DNA from: Monodelphis domestica
Taxonomy: Eukaryota; Chordata; Mammalia; Didelphimorphia; Didelphidae
NCBI RefSeq assembly: GCF_027887165.1
Contig: NC_077228.1
Location: 109,256,043-109,320,042 of the forward strand
Length of the DNA stretch: 64,000 bases
Direction: 5' to 3'
Below are positions 19,746-31,372 of the stretch, one piece after another. Each line of letters begins with the position of its first letter. The first letter of the stretch is position 1. The position numbers and the translations under genes are program-made. The notes beneath the pieces were generated by a model. It did no database searches. It saw only the letters and a program-made list of their open reading frames with translations, and had not been told where the DNA came from.

Positions 19746-19929
19746 ACCACATTGTTGCTGAGAGGGCAGCTTCTTCCATTCCTATATTTTTATCACCAGC
19801 CTATCTCTGCTAGAAAGGGATTTTGATTTCCCCCTCTCCTTCTACCTTTTCCCTCTTGGCCTCAATGTAGACCCTCTACCTTTTCCCACCTAGTTTACCT
19901 GAAGCAGAAGTTGGGCATTTCAAATAATT

Positions 19930-19980
19930 ATTACTATTATAATAATTATATTATATATAAAATTATAATTATTATAGGAT
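19930..19980. repeat. AT-rich inverted repeat
   Basis: Perfect 13-base arms tataataattata (19,938-19,950) and tataattattata (19,964-19,976) around a 13-base spacer. Confidence 0.8.
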
Positions 19981-19984
19981 TTAG

Positions 19985-20415
19985 GCCTAGAACAGGACCT
20001 TTGAAGTCATCTAATATCTTTCATCTTATAGATGAGTAACAGTTTAAAATTTGGCCTGGATTTTTCACTTCATCAATGTGAGTGTATTTCTGATATGAAA
20101 ACACTCTCCTCTAATTTAATACAGAATGGCAACTTTTCCAAAACATAAAAAAAATTTTATAACTTTCCATAACTTGTAGTCCAAGAAAAATGCCTGTAGC
20201 ACTGAAAGGACTTAGCTCTGTTAGAGTCAGGACCTGAACCAACTATTCTATAGAATATTTCAATAATAAAAATAATGACTGACAGTTATATATGGTTTTA
20301 AAGTTTATAAGCCAATTTATATATATTAGCTTATTTAAACTAGTGAGATAAATACTATATGTTTTATTTTCCATATTTTAAATGAAACTGAGGTTCAGCT
20401 CAAGTAGGTTTCTTA
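19985..20415 (-). mobile_element. MIR3 scrap and MIR SINE
   Basis: 19,985-20,045 is MIR3-like (gaacaggacctttgaagtca). 20,262-20,415 is a reverse MIR with 'gtttataagccaatttatat' and 'aaatgaaactgaggttcagc'. It continues past the next SINE. Confidence 0.6.
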
Positions 20416-20608
20416 AAAAAACAAGCAAACCAAACCCTTATTTTCTGTTTTTGTTAACAACTCAAAGATGAAAGGGCAAAGGCTAGACAAACAGAGTTAA
20501 GTGATTTGCCCAGGGTCCCACAGCTGGAAGTATCATAGTTCAGATTTGAATCCAGACCCTCCTGACTCTTGTCTGTTATTCTATCCACTCTGCCATCTAG
20601 CTTCCCTT
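20416..20608 (-). mobile_element. SINE-A
   Basis: 'ttgcccagggtcccacagct', 'agatttgaatccagaccct', 'tctgccatctagcttccc'. Target duplication aagtaggtttctta (20,402-20,415) and aagtgagtttctta (20,609-20,622). Confidence 0.92.
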
Positions 20609-20622
20609 AAGTGAGTTTCTTA

Positions 20623-21030
20623 TTATGGCACAGTGTCAGGGGAAAGATTCTAAGAAAATAAGAATCACAGTGTTTGACAGAAAGAGCTGGTTAAGTGGTA
20701 GAGACTCAGATGACTTAAACTTGTCATCTGATTACAAATTGAGCTTTTGTAATATTCCTATTGCTGTCTGGTCCAAAAGCTCATTTGCTTTGGGTTCTTC
20801 CTTATTCATAAAGCCAAGAATATCAGCTATTGCCAGTTAGGCATGTTGTATTTATCTCCTGTTGACTTTACTTGCTTTCCTAGGTTGAGTTCATTCTTCT
20901 TACCCCTCAGGAACCTTCACTTCCACCACTCTTTACATGTTGACCATTACACATTTACAAGAATACATATTCATTTCCCATAATAGCTTCAAATATGGTA
21001 TTTTAAACTAAAGATCCTTACTAGTATCTA
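20623..21030. other. single-copy sequence
   Basis: No repeat recognised. A small inverted word pair, tcagatgac and gtcatctga, at 20,707-20,731 could form an 8-9 bp stem. No gene signal. Confidence 0.4.
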
Positions 21031-21034
21031 AATG

Positions 21035-21205
21035 ATCCTTAGAGATCATTTAGTCCAACTTCCCTCTTATTTTATAGATGTAGACAGTGAGGCTCAGAGA
21101 ACTTAAAGATTTACACAGGGTCACAAAAGAAACAAGCCTCAAAAGTCAGAATTTATCCCAGGGTGTTCTGACTTCAAGTTTAGCTCTATATCAACTATGT
21201 TGTGA
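21035..21205 (-). mobile_element. MIR3/THER1
   Basis: 'gatcatttagtccaacttcc', 'gtgaggctcagagaacttaa', 'acacagggtcacaa'. Confidence 0.75.
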
Positions 21206-21214
21206 TACCTGGCA

Positions 21215-21500
21215 CAAGATACTAGTCTTTTTTTAGCAGTTTTTGATGAATAAGGTGTTCTTATATTCAGTTGCTTCTACCTCTGGCTTACCTAGTCTGT
21301 TTCATTGATCTTCCTTTAGAAATATATATATATATATATATACATACATACATACATACTTATCCATACCAAGGAGTTTTGAAGATCATTGCTTGATTAT
21401 AAAGTTTGAGATCTGATAATGTTATGCCCCTTCATTACTACTTTGTTTCTATTATTTCCCCCAACATTTTAGACCTTTTATTTCTCCTAAATATGGAAGA
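21215..21500 (-). mobile_element. L1 ORF2 fragment
   Basis: Reverse L1 ORF2 interior: 'tctgtttcattgatcttcct', 'accaaggagttttgaagatc', 'ataaagtttgagatctgata'. It contains an AT/TACA microsatellite at 21,321-21,359. Not a 3' end, unlike most L1 pieces here. Confidence 0.65.
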
Positions 21501-21727
21501 AAAAGATGCTGAGTTCAACAATATAGTTGTTGCTGTGGTCTGCTGGTACTCAGTAATAAGGGAGGTGCACATTAATAGAATAATAATTATTATATATATA
21601 TATACACATACATAAACATACATATATAGTTCTATGCAAGATATGCTGTCTCATTGGTCCTATAGCCATGGGAAAGTCTATAGAACTCAACATCCTCATC
21701 TGAGAAAGCCACTTCTGTCCCTTCCTT

Positions 21728-21915
21728 TTCCTCCTCCTTCTGTCTTAGAATCAATACTAAATATTGGTTCCAAGGCAGAAGAGCAGTAAGGGCTAGGCAG
21801 CTGGGGTTAAGTGACTTGTTCCCCAGCTAGGAAGTATCTGAGGCTGGATTTGAACCCAGGACTTCCCATCTCCAGAGCTGTTTCTCTATCCATTGAGCCA
21901 CTTCACTGACTGCCC
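21728..21915 (-). mobile_element. SINE-A
   Basis: 'cttctgtcttagaatcaata', 'tggttccaaggcagaagag', 'ggatttgaacccaggact'. The usual 'cccagggtcacac' core is shortened. Confidence 0.9.
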
Positions 21916-22167
21916 TTGGCCCTTCCTTCTTACATTGTAGTGATGCTGTGTAGACAAATGAAATTGATGGGTAAATATACTAGGATGCCAAAGAAGTAGA
22001 AAGTCCAGGCACTGGTGTTAGCTTGGGTTTTATCTGTGATAGGGAACATGAAATTTGTGATAGTGATAGTCTGTGCATCTGTTTTTTTTTCTTCCAAATC
22101 TTTTTTGGGCTAATGTGTACTAGCCAAGGAGTGAACTTGACAATATCTATTAAGAGAAGAGGCAGTA

Positions 22168-22318
22168 TGAGAGAGAGGGAGAGGAAGAGAGAGAGAGAGG
22201 GAGATAGGAAAGGGAGAGGGAAAGGGAAGAGAGGGAAAAGAAAAGGAGAATGGAAAGAGAGAGGAGGGAGGGTGAGGAAGAGAGAGGGAGAAGGGAGAGG
22301 GAGAGAGCTGAGAACACT
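22168..22318 (+). repeat. polypurine (GA)-rich tract
   Basis: About 150 bases almost entirely A and G (gagagagggagaggaagaga units). Long frames on both strands are compositional. Confidence 0.95.
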
Positions 22319-22658
22319 CATTTCCATTGTATGTTTTCCTTGATGTAAGTGACCTGACCTTTTTGAAAATGATTTCTTTGGGGTTGGGGGGAATTTGCTT
22401 CTTTAAAAATAAAGTTCCCCTGTGATCATCCATAGCTTCTGAGAGGAATTATGTTGGGAGCTCATCTGGAGCCCTATGGTTAAATTGCCACCAGATTGGT
22501 TTGTTTTATTTTTTAATTCTATTTCTCCACAAGTTTCTTTCTTCCCTCCTTATCTCTCTGGATTTCTTTTTTTCTCTTCAGTTTTATTGAAGTCTTTTGT
22601 TTTAAAACCACTGGAAATATCCTTCCTTTTGAAGGAAGACCAAATCCTTGAAACAAAG

Positions 22659-22702
<44 letters not shown>

Positions 22703-22829
22703 CAATAGAAAACAAGTGGCTACATTTGATATTTATGCAATATTCTGCCCTAGAGTCCCCTGTCTGTCTGTTGAGAAGAAATATGTTTCCTTATATCTCC
22801 TGGGTGATCATTAACTGATTTTTCAAGTA
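22319..22829. other. single-copy with (AC)n
   Basis: A pure AC dinucleotide array lies at 22,659-22,699. No other recognised feature. Confidence 0.6.
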
Positions 22830-23085
22830 GTTAGTGGTGGACTTCATTTTTGTGATCCTTTTATTGCATTCTTGTAGATATTTTGTGTATTGTTCTTTTT
22901 GTTTTTATTTTACTCTGCACCAGTTTACATAAACCTCATTTCCCTAAATTCCTCATATTCATTAGTTTTTTTGGCTATACAATATTATTCAATTATATTC
23001 ATAGGCATTTTTATCCATTCTCCAATTGATATCTACTCATTTTGTTTCTAGTTCTTTGCTACCACAAAGCAAATATGAATTTTTT
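22830..23085 (-). mobile_element. L1 LINE, 3' part
   Basis: 'tttattttactctgcaccag', 'aattcctcatattcattag', 'tctccaattgatatctactc', 'ttctttgctaccacaaagc': reversed end of L1 ORF2. Confidence 0.7.
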
Positions 23086-23356
23086 TTACAGTCAGCTAGT
23101 ATTTATTAAATGCTTAGTGTGTCCCCTTTTTTGAAATTTGAGCTTCTTTGACCCATTAGAGGCATTACTGGATATATACAGTTTAAGCAATTTTTCTATT
23201 CTTTTCACTTCCCTCAAAAAAATATACACATATAGTTATATATAGGCATTTTCAAGTTGTACATCTCTATCTAGAAAGACAGGGGAAAATCTGAGGGCTC
23301 TTTAGACCCTTAAAAGTATCCTAAGCAAGAGGAATTTTCCATTATAACTTAAGTTC
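23086..23356. other. L2 scrap and unassigned sequence
   Basis: 'tagtatttattaaatgctta' near 23,097 resembles a reversed L2 terminus. The rest is unassigned. Confidence 0.35.
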
Positions 23357-23534
23357 TGGAGACAGCTAGATGTCTCAGTGGATAGAGCACCAGGCCTGGA
23401 ATAGGAAAGTCCTGGGTTCAAATTTATCCCCATATACTTCCTAACTGTGTGTCTCTGGGCAAGTCACTTAACTCTGCCTTGCCCTTCTGTCTTGGGGCTG
23501 TAATTAAGACAGAAAGTAAGGGTTTAAAAAATAA
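23357..23534 (+). mobile_element. SINE-A, short variant
   Basis: 'gacagctagatgtctcagtg', 'gtcctgggttcaaatttat', 'gggcaagtcacttaactctg' and the shorter 3' arm 'ctgtaattaagacagaaag' followed by A-rich tail. The same arm is seen in the copies at 3,912 and 37,453. Confidence 0.9.
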
Positions 23535-24040
23535 ATTCTATGAACTGGGCAGATAAATCTGAATATAATGTTTACTAAATAAGCTTAAATCCTCTACCTC
23601 TCTGTCAGAGTAAGAGAATTTTCTGGGATGATTCCAAGGAACTGCTGCACTCATCTCTGACCCCTTTTTGTTCCTATACCAGAATATAATTCTTTTAGGG
23701 CACTGCTCAGGTCCTGATTTCTGTTCTTGTTCTGAGGAAGACTAATGGCTATCATTATTAATATGCTTTTCCTCTACCCTACCTGTGAGTGAGTCATTAA
23801 TGGGTTGCTGGTTATGTCTAAGGCAATATACTGGATTGGCGTCATATAACAATACCAACATCTTTATCCACAGGGAGACAAATCTCCTCCTACAGTACAT
23901 GTAAAAACACCATTTATTCTAGTGCGAAACAAAGGGATATAGGCATTGAATACTATAAGACTTCTGGTGCTTAATAGCTGTTTTGGAATATAAAGTAGAC
24001 CTTACAAAATTATGAGACAGAACACCAGTAATATAATAAA
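23535..24040. other. single-copy sequence
   Basis: No repeat or gene recognised. Confidence 0.4.
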
Positions 24041-24044
24041 TAAA

Positions 24045-24290
24045 ATAAGACTATTGGACCCAAAGTCAGAAAGACATGAATTCAAATCCAGCCTCATACT
24101 TAGCTGTATGTCTCTGTTCAAGTCATTTAACCTCTGCCTGCTTCAGTTTCCTCATATATAAAATGGAATGATAATAGCACCTACCTCCCAGCATTGTTGT
24201 GAGGATAAAATGTAATAACATTTATTTATAAAGAGCTTCAGAATCACCAAATCACAATATAAATGCTAGCTGTTACTGTTGTTACAGAAT
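24045..24290 (+). mobile_element. SINE with MIR-type tail
   Basis: 'aaagtcagaaagacatgaat', 'cttcagtttcctcatatata', 'cacctacctcccagcattgt', 'tataaatgctagctgttact'. Tail fully preserved. Confidence 0.88.
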
Positions 24291-25085
24291 GCTTTAACTT
24301 AAAGTGAAACCCTGAGACAGGAGTATGGCAGGGGTGGGATCATTAAAGTAAGGCTACCACCACAGAGGTCACAGGGTTTTTGGGTACACTGGGTTTGGGG
24401 CCATTAAATGAGGAGGAAGGGGTGCAGTGAGAATTTTTTGGAATGTCTGCGCTAGGTTTCAGCATACCTTTTCCATCAAGTTTTCCATCACTCTTCCTAG
24501 TTGGTGTAGAAGTTTACTCATAATTGCCTTTGCATGGGGGTGGCTCAGTCAGTCTGTCAAAGGAAATGGGTTTTATATGGGAAAGGGTGGTTTTTCTCGT
24601 AGGTGAAACTGGTTAACTTCCTATCTCTGACATCCCAGGAAATAAGGGGTTAGATATTAGTTAAAGAGGCCCCAGATAAACCAAATAAGAAATAAAATCA
24701 TAGGGTATGCCACTTTCCAGAAAAAATGCAGGGCTGAGTGTTAGGAAGAGGAGACATGCCCATCATCCAGGGCAGAGGCAAATTGCTACATATGAGCCTT
24801 ATGGATCATAAAATGCCTCATAATCTTTAGATTATTTGGATTGATAGATTATTGGATGAGCCTAAGAAAGTTGGAGAAGGAGTTAAGTATAACCTGGAGC
24901 AGCTAACTAGATAAAATAGCCCTTGAGCATTGTCTCCTAGGCTAGGGGGGACTGAGGTAAACTTGTCAAAGGGAAAGACATCTCAAGCAGAGGGAGGGAA
25001 CATGAACAACATCTAGAAATAATAAAACAATGAGACATGTTAAGGGAATAGCAAAATAACTGTCCTAGCTTAAGCAGTGGTTTGT
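24291..25085. other. unassigned 800-base block
   Basis: No gene, SINE or LINE recognised. The base texture (several short direct words, AATAAA near 24,691) would allow an old LTR or other unlisted repeat, but no ends or duplications are seen. Confidence 0.35.
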
Positions 25086-25089
25086 AGAA

Positions 25090-25275
25090 TCATCCAATAA
25101 GGCAATTAACAAACATTTATAAAGCATCTACTATGTGTCAGGAACTATGCTAAGTGCTGGGATAGGAGAAGAATAAATTTGAGTTGTTTAATTGGGGTCA
25201 GAGCATTGATGACCACGAATGCCATGATGGTGAATCCAAACTATCAGTGGGAAGCCAGTAAAGATATCTGAGCAT
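25090..25275 (-). mobile_element. L2 LINE fragments
   Basis: 'aacaaacatttataaagcat', 'ctactatgtgtcaggaacta', then a reduced 'gggaagccagtaaagatat' region. Confidence 0.65.
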
Positions 25276-25279
25276 AGGA

Positions 25280-26330
25280 ATGGCATCACAGAGTTTAGGA
25301 TCTGAAGGAACTTTAGTGAATGTCCAATCTAATAGATACGTCAAGAAGAATCCCCTCTGGAATGCTGTCCACCTCTGGAGAAAGAACTGTTGGAGTCAGA
25401 TACAGATCAAAGCATACTATTTTTCATATCAGTTTATTTACAGTTTTATTTTGTGATTTTGGTTTTGTATAAGTGTGCTCTTACAACAATGACTAATATG
25501 ACATGTATAGCCCAGATCAAATCACTTACCCTCTCCTACTGAGGGAAGGGAAGGGAAGAAAAGGAGGGACAAGGTTTGGATCTTATAATCTTGAAAAACG
25601 TATTTGAAAATTATTGTATATAATTGGGAAAATAAAATCCTTTGAATAAAAAATAAAAGTAAATAAAAATAAAAAGCTGCTTAAAATAAAGAAGAATCCT
25701 CTCTGCAAGTGATCAATCCAGTGTTTGCTTGAAGGATTCCAGTGAAGGAGAATCTATCACCTATCAGAGCCATCAATTCAAGTTTTGCCCATTCTGTTTT
25801 TGGCAGCACGTTACATATCTTTTCTCTTACCCCATATCAAACCAACTTTGCCTCCTTTTAGATTACACCTATTGTTCCTAGTTTCATCTAGGTCCAATCA
25901 GAACAAATATAATCCCCCTTTTGAATGATAACTCTTCAAGTACTTGAGGATAGCTATTACACCTCTTGTCCTCCCCACCTACCACTAATCTTCTCTTCTC
26001 CAGTCTATGCATTCTTATTTCTTTCAGTTGATCCTCAGTGGACATGAACTCAAGACCCTTCATCTTGGTTGCTCTCCTCTGGACTTTCTCCAGCTTTTCA
26101 GTATCCTTCCTAAAAGATGGGGCCCGAGGCTGAACATAATGCTTCAATTGTGATCTGGCCAGAACAGGATATATCAAGGTTTTCATCTCCATAGACCTGG
26201 AAACTATACCTCTTTTAATTCAGCTTCAGATTGCTTTAGATTTCACATTACAAAAATGGCTTTTAGGAATATTGACAATCCCTGATTTTCTTAACTGACT
26301 AGCCTTGTTGAAATTAAAGTCCTTGGTGTT
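25280..26330 (-). mobile_element. L3/CR1 LINE split by an L1 tail
   Basis: Reverse CR1: 25,280-25,358 and 25,689-26,330. A minus-strand frame at 25,884-26,192 keeps CR1 RT C-terminal words: LEKVQRRATKM (residues 33-43), EDQLKEIRMHRLEKRRL. These match the LERVQRRATKMI...LEKRRL signature of the family. Confidence 0.85.
25359..25688 (+). mobile_element. L1 LINE, 3' UTR
   Basis: 'ctgtccacctctggagaaag', 'tgttggagtcagatacagat' and an A-rich end. Target duplication aagaagaatcccctct (25,343-25,358) and aagaagaatcctctct (25,689-25,704) proves a separate insertion into the L3. Confidence 0.92.
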
Positions 26331-26569
26331 AAGTGAAGTTCATTAGGAAACCTCTGTATGGATACCTACTAGGGACTGAAAGCAAAGCTAGTGGGTGAAT
26401 TTGGAAGGTAAAGAAACTGGAGCTTCCCAAAGCTGGAGCTTGGTCGCTATCCAGGGTTCTGAATCAGACCCAGTGTGAAAGCTTTCCCCCTAGCTGTGAG
26501 ATGTTAAGGGCAGAGAGCTGGTAAAATATGTCAACACACTCAAATGGAATTTGGATGCAGATTTTGAGC
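26331..26569. other. unassigned sequence
   Basis: No recognised feature. Confidence 0.35.
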
Positions 26570-27010
26570 TCTTTTCAAGTATCTAAAGGGCTTTCATGTA
26601 GAGGGTGGATAAGATTTGTTTTGCCCAGAGGGCAGAATAAACATTGCAAAGAGGCAGATTTCAGTTCATTTTGAGGAAAAACTAATAGAGTTGTTCAAAA
26701 ATTACTTTCACATTTGAAAGTCAACTCACATCTCTTGACCTCATTTTCCTCTTCTATAAATGAGCATATTTGACAAAATGATGTCCTAAGCCCTTTCTAG
26801 CTCTGAATCCTCAGATATTGAAAGGTAGCAAGATCCCCCCCATCACTTGTAGTCTTCAAGTAGAGACCAGATGACTACTTGTCAGGAATGTGGTGGAAAG
26901 GAAACCACAGATAATCTCTGATATTCTATTGCTAGGAAGAAAGTAGACAGCTTCTGTAAAATGAAGATATTAGACTAGATGATCTTTCAGCCCCCTTCTA
27001 TTTCTAAATC
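26570..27010 (+). mobile_element. L3/CR1 3' region with nested MIR3
   Basis: L3 at 26,570-26,695 (gcccagagggcagaataaac; gcaaagaggcagatttcag), a MIR3 copy at 26,700-26,820 (ctcatttttcctcttctata-like core), L3 again at 26,825-26,935 (catcacttgtagtcttcaag; ccagatgactacttgtcagg), then the terminal 'agactagatgatctttcag'. Confidence 0.75.
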
Positions 27011-27239
27011 AAATTATCCTTTGATTATACAGTCTCATAGCTACAGTAATTTTTTTGTTGTAATAATTCAAGTGAATGTTGTTCATTTGTTTTTTGCTTT
27101 TTTCATGGAAGAGGAGGAGGAAAGGCTTGGGAAAATGTTATTAGGGAGTAAACAGTGTTTAGGCACACTGATTAAACTGTCCAGTCTTAAGGCTTTGGTT
27201 TTCCCATACATACCAACCCACTGTTTATTCAGGTAGTGG
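27011..27239. other. unassigned sequence
   Basis: No recognised feature. Confidence 0.35.
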
Positions 27240-27430
27240 GGGCATAGTTGAAAAACACTGACTCTGAAGTCTAGAGTTTAACTCTGCCATTTACTAGCTG
27301 TATGCTTTAGTCTGAGCCTTGATTCTTTTATATGAAAAATAGAGATAATAATATTTAACTACTTACCTGGCAGAGCTGACAGAATAAGATAAGTTACATA
27401 TGCAGATACTTTGTATTACTATAGTTATAT
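27240..27430 (+). mobile_element. MIR SINE
   Basis: 'ctctgccatttactagctgt' and 'aaaaatagagataataatat'; long, diverged copy. Confidence 0.7.
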
Positions 27431-28105
27431 ATCCATTATAATTATATTGTTCAGTTCTTAAGTTTATTCTCTCATTTCCTTAGAGAAAATTAGAATTTTT
27501 CAATGAGGTATCAAGACTGGGAGAATAGCTGAAGTCAAGACCTTCCAGTTTGACTTCTGTGGAGGATACCATATCCTTTGAATAATTGAATCCTTGCCCT
27601 TTCCCTCTTAGATGGGCATCTTCCCCCCCTCAAATTTCTTCTTCTTGATGTAGAGTGGAGTTTTGAATGGGGACATGCTTGGCAGGTCTAAGGCAGCAAG
27701 ACCCCTGCTGATGCTTGTTTGGAAATTCCTTCCTGGCTCTGATTTTTGCCCTGGTTCTCTTGTCCTCACAATTAGGAGCTCAGTGTACACAGCACTGCAG
27801 CATTCTTTCAAGGACAGAGAGAGGTCTCCTCAGTGGCTGGCTAGGGTCCCAGTGACTTTCTTCAGGGAGACTTAGAGCTCTGAATAAATAGAAGAGTATT
27901 TATATACTAAAAAAACACTGATTTTGCAATAAGACAGAGTGCCTATGTCTGTGGTCCACAAAGTATATTCCTCCAGGAGAGGGTTCTAGTGGACTTTGCA
28001 ATACCTGTTCTTCACCCAATTTACTAGCCCTGAACATATCTGCCCTTATCTTTCTCTATTACTATAGGGGAATTGGTGAAGGATGCTGAATGAGTGGGAG
28101 GAATA
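27431..28105. other. single-copy sequence
   Basis: No repeat recognised. Overlapping short frames on both strands near 27,610-27,870 lack splice sites or domain resemblance. Confidence 0.4.
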
Positions 28106-28109
28106 GTGA

Positions 28110-28262
28110 AGATGATCATAGGATTTAAAGCTAGAAGACATTTTTGAAGCCATGAAGTCCATACAATTTTAATTTTGAGGAAACTGAGCCCCTGAAATGT
28201 TAAATGGTTTATTTAAAGCACATAGCTAGTAAGGAGCAGAGCTGGGATTTGAACATTGCCTT
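28110..28262 (-). mobile_element. MIR3/THER1
   Basis: 'gatttaaagctagaagacat', 'aggaaactgagcccctgaaa', 'gagctgggatttgaaca'. Confidence 0.75.
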
Positions 28263-28329
28263 TTGGTTTTTATGACTATAGTAATACTACATAACACTTT
28301 GAAAATTACCTAAGAATAGACTATCAAAT

Positions 28330-28620
28330 TGTCATGTTTGTTAATTTGACTTAATAAATACTTGTTAGTGGATTGATTGCTGGCCTAATTGAAGATAAAG
28401 GGTTTGATCCTTGTAAAGTATGTTTTTGAACATTAACTGAGCTTCTGCCATGTACCTTGCTCTGTACTAGGTACTATGAACAGTACTAGGGACAGGAGAA
28501 ATACCTGAAGATCACTGTAGTCAACAGGGAACAAGCGAAAAGGCTAGCACAGGTGAAAAAAGACTTCATGGAGCCAATAAGAATAAATAAGGACAGAAGT
28601 GGGAATCAGTTATATAAAAC
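28330..28620. mobile_element. L2 fragments, both strands
   Basis: 28,335-28,380 is a plus-strand L2 end (cttaataaatacttgttag). 28,425-28,570 is a weak reverse L2 (gagcttctgccatgtacctt). Confidence 0.5.
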
Positions 28621-28639
28621 TGTTGGTATGGTTGGAGGG

Positions 28640-29110
28640 GATGCCAGGAATGGTATGTGTCTCTCTTTGCCTTTTCTCCAAGGCATCTTCATGGGGCGTA
28701 GCTAGTACCAGCCACCTCTGTGCCTGCAGTGACAGTGCCTTCTTTTATGGTTAGTCAAGCATCTTGCTGTCCCAGTGGGGCTATGCTGAAGCTGAGATTA
28801 TGCTGAGCTGGTTTCCTACAGAGCCAAGTGCAAATAGAGGAGTGAGAAGAGAATGGACGAGGACTTGCAGGGGGGAGGGGAAGAGAGAGGAAGAAGCTCC
28901 TTTTTCTTTCCATCACTTAAATGGTGCCAGGGCTCCAAAGTCTTACTTCAACTTTCCTCTCAGAGTCAGCCACAAAAGAAGCTTGTTGAGATTCTAGCAG
29001 CTTTTGTACCAAGGGCCTGGTGACGTGGGCCCAGATGGATGTAGCCATGGGGGAGAAAAGAGGAGAGCTTTGTGACAAGACCTCTCATCACACGTCATTG
29101 TCCTAGACAT
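28640..29110. other. single-copy patch, possible regulatory
   Basis: Repeat-free. Holds CRE/E-box-like words gtgacgtggg (29,021-29,030) and cacgtcattg (29,091-29,100) and a G/A-rich segment. Regulatory role is only a possibility. Confidence 0.25.
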
Positions 29111-29284
29111 GATCTCAAGGTGCAGCCCACCTGACAAGCAGGCTAGAATCTGGATTGAGTTTTCTAGGAGATGGTCCCCATAAAGGCTGCAAATGAAACA
29201 TGCAGAGAGATCTTCCTCTTATTCTTTCTATTTTCAAGCTTGCTTTTCCTCTTTTTTTATTTGCCTGATAAAATATTTCTCTTT

Positions 29285-29410
29285 CTGTTAATCTTGATGA
29301 TGTAACTAGATTATAAACAACTTGAAGGAAGAGACTATGTTGTCTTTGTGCCCATCTTTCCCCTACTCTACCCCATAGCACCCATATTATGGTGCTTTGA
29401 ATATCAATGA
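29285..29410 (+). mobile_element. L2 LINE, 3' end
   Basis: 'tagattataaacaacttgaa', 'gggaagagactatgttgtct'-like region and 'tatggtgctttgaatatcaa'. Confidence 0.65.
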
Positions 29411-29419
29411 AACTTGCCC

Positions 29420-29600
29420 AAATCAGAATTCAGGGCAGAAATTTCTGCTATGACATCCCTGCAAGGTGGATGACCTTATAGCCTCTATTTAAATCCAGTG
29501 AAGAAGAACTCACTGTATTCCCAGGTAGCCAATTCCATTCTTGTATGACTTTAATTGTTAGGAAGTTCCTTCTCATTTTGAGCTGAAATATCCTTCCAGA
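29420..29600 (-). mobile_element. L3/CR1 LINE, 3' part
   Basis: 'aggtagccaattccattctt', 'aattgttaggaagttccttc': reverse L3. Confidence 0.75.
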
Positions 29601-30470
29601 TATGAAGAACAGCTAGTGAAAAATGGCTGGAGCCAAGAGATAGAGTGTCTTGATCAAGGAATGGCAAGGAAATCAATATTACCAAATGGAATAATATGTT
29701 GGGAGGCAAAATATAAGAAAAATAGAAAGAGGCTAAGTTATGAAGGGTTTTTGAACCCCTAAGAGATCATTTTATATTTGGTTCTGTAAGTGATGGGGAG
29801 CTATTAAACTTTGTTGAATGGGAGGAACATGGTCAGAATTGTGCTTTAGGAAGATTGTGTTGTGGTTAAGTGGAGGACAGTGATGGGGAGTAATTTGTGG
29901 CAAACAGATGCAACCAATAGTTATTGCAGTTGTTCGTGTGAGGAGATGGGGGCATATACCAGGGTGGTGGCAGTATCAGAGGAGAGAAGGGATCATATTC
30001 AAGAGATGTTACAAAGGTGAAATCAATAGGCCTTGGCAATATATTGGATATGTAGGGTGAGAGATAGTGTGGAGTTGATAATGATATGTAGGTTACTAGC
30101 CTAGGGAACTGATAGAATGGTTGGTTCCCTTGATAGTAATAGGGAAGTTTGGAAGGGAGGAGAATTTGGAAGTGGGGAATAATGTGTTCAGTTTTGGGCA
30201 TGTTCAATTTAAGATGTCTGCAAGACATCCAGTTCAACATATATAATAGGTAGCTGGAGAGAGGAGACTGGAGGTCCGCAGATTAGGGCTAGATAAGTAG
30301 ATTTGAGAATCATCAACAGAGGGATAATAATTGACTATGGGGGCTGATGAGATCACCAAGTGAAATAACATAGAGAGAGAAGAAGAAAAGAGCAAGGACA
30401 AAAATCCCATGGAATACCCACTGTTGTGTAGTAATGGAGAAGGGCAGATGTTCTGATTTTCAAAGCAGGA
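29601..30470 (-). mobile_element. L2 LINE, ORF2 and 3' region
   Basis: Reverse L2, one of the longest uninterrupted LINE pieces here. A minus-strand frame at 29,866-30,240 starts with LNWMSCRHLKLNMPKTE, the L2 RT C-terminal signature (WM..RHLKLN..KTE), and later keeps NNCNNYWL in place of the family's RLDYCNSLL. Further right 'ttgagaatcatcaacagagg' is the same ORF2 read backwards. Truncated at both ends. Confidence 0.85.
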
Positions 30471-30504
30471 AGAGATGAATCTTCAATCTATGGTTTTGGT
30501 ATAC

Positions 30505-30712
30505 TATAATTGAGGAAGCATGGGACTTGGAGTCTGGAGTGCCGAAATTCACATTCTACCTTTGATGTGTGTAGTCATCAGCACATTACTTGAAATGTCA
30601 GTTTCCTTATATCTAAATGAGAATAATAATGACATCTCACAAGGTTATTAAGGAGATATGTAAGGTGTTTGAAAAGTGTTTTGCAAGCTTTAAAGCTTTT
30701 ATAGTTATTACT
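30505..30712 (+). mobile_element. MIR SINE
   Basis: 'gggacttggagtctggagtg', 'tcagtttccttatatctaaa', 'gtgttttgcaagctttaaag'. Confidence 0.8.
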
Positions 30713-31358
30713 GGCCAGTGAATTTGAACTCTTTTTTTCCCCCTTTTTTTGTAAAATTCTATAGGCTTAGGCTTCCTTTAAATTCTGTCTCTGGGATGCT
30801 TTGCTGCTTTTCCCCCAGGATCATTTTAGTGTTTTTGTATAATCATTTATACTGGTTACAGCTGGTGCCACCATCCAATGCATTTTTAAATACTCTACCA
30901 TACAAGAGACATACAAATCCAATAATGAGTTTTTTATTAAGATAGAAAAATGTAAATAATATGTAAGGGAATCAAGCAGTAAAACCATCCTCTACAACTA
31001 TACATGTGAGAACATTCTCCTACACCTCTAGGGGATTTATAATCGAATTCTCCCTTTATCTCTCTGATTACTCAGCACAATGGGGAAAAGATAGCCACTT
31101 TAGAACTCATAGCTCCAGTGGTAAACACTTCATTTTAGGTGTTTATTTCTTGAAACTTCTTTTCTAGAGATTTCTTGGGGCAGTCTGGAGAGCAGCCAAA
31201 ATTGGTTACTCTCTAGAGTCATCAGCATCAATCCACAACTTTTGGGATTAAAGATGCCATGGAGTTACTGTTCCATATTACCCTGTTCTGCCTTCCCATA
31301 TGACTATCATCCTACCTCTCTCTTCTTCTTTGATTAATTATGCTGACTTCTTTAAAAA
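30713..31358. other. single-copy sequence
   Basis: No repeat recognised; T-rich start, otherwise balanced. Confidence 0.4.
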
Positions 31359-31372
31359 TCAACTTTAGTTTT

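Noticed and set aside
19930-19980. AT inverted repeat considered as a replication or regulatory element
   Set aside because: Short palindromes are expected by chance in pure AT sequence; no supporting context.
24291-25085. Block considered as a retroviral remnant
   Set aside because: No TG...CA ends, duplication or viral motif could be shown, so left unassigned.
25884-26192. 102-codon minus-strand frame
   Set aside because: Matches the CR1/L3 reverse-transcriptase C-terminus (LEKVQRRATKM), so a LINE fossil.
29866-30240. 124-codon minus-strand frame
   Set aside because: Recognised as L2 ORF2, not a host gene.
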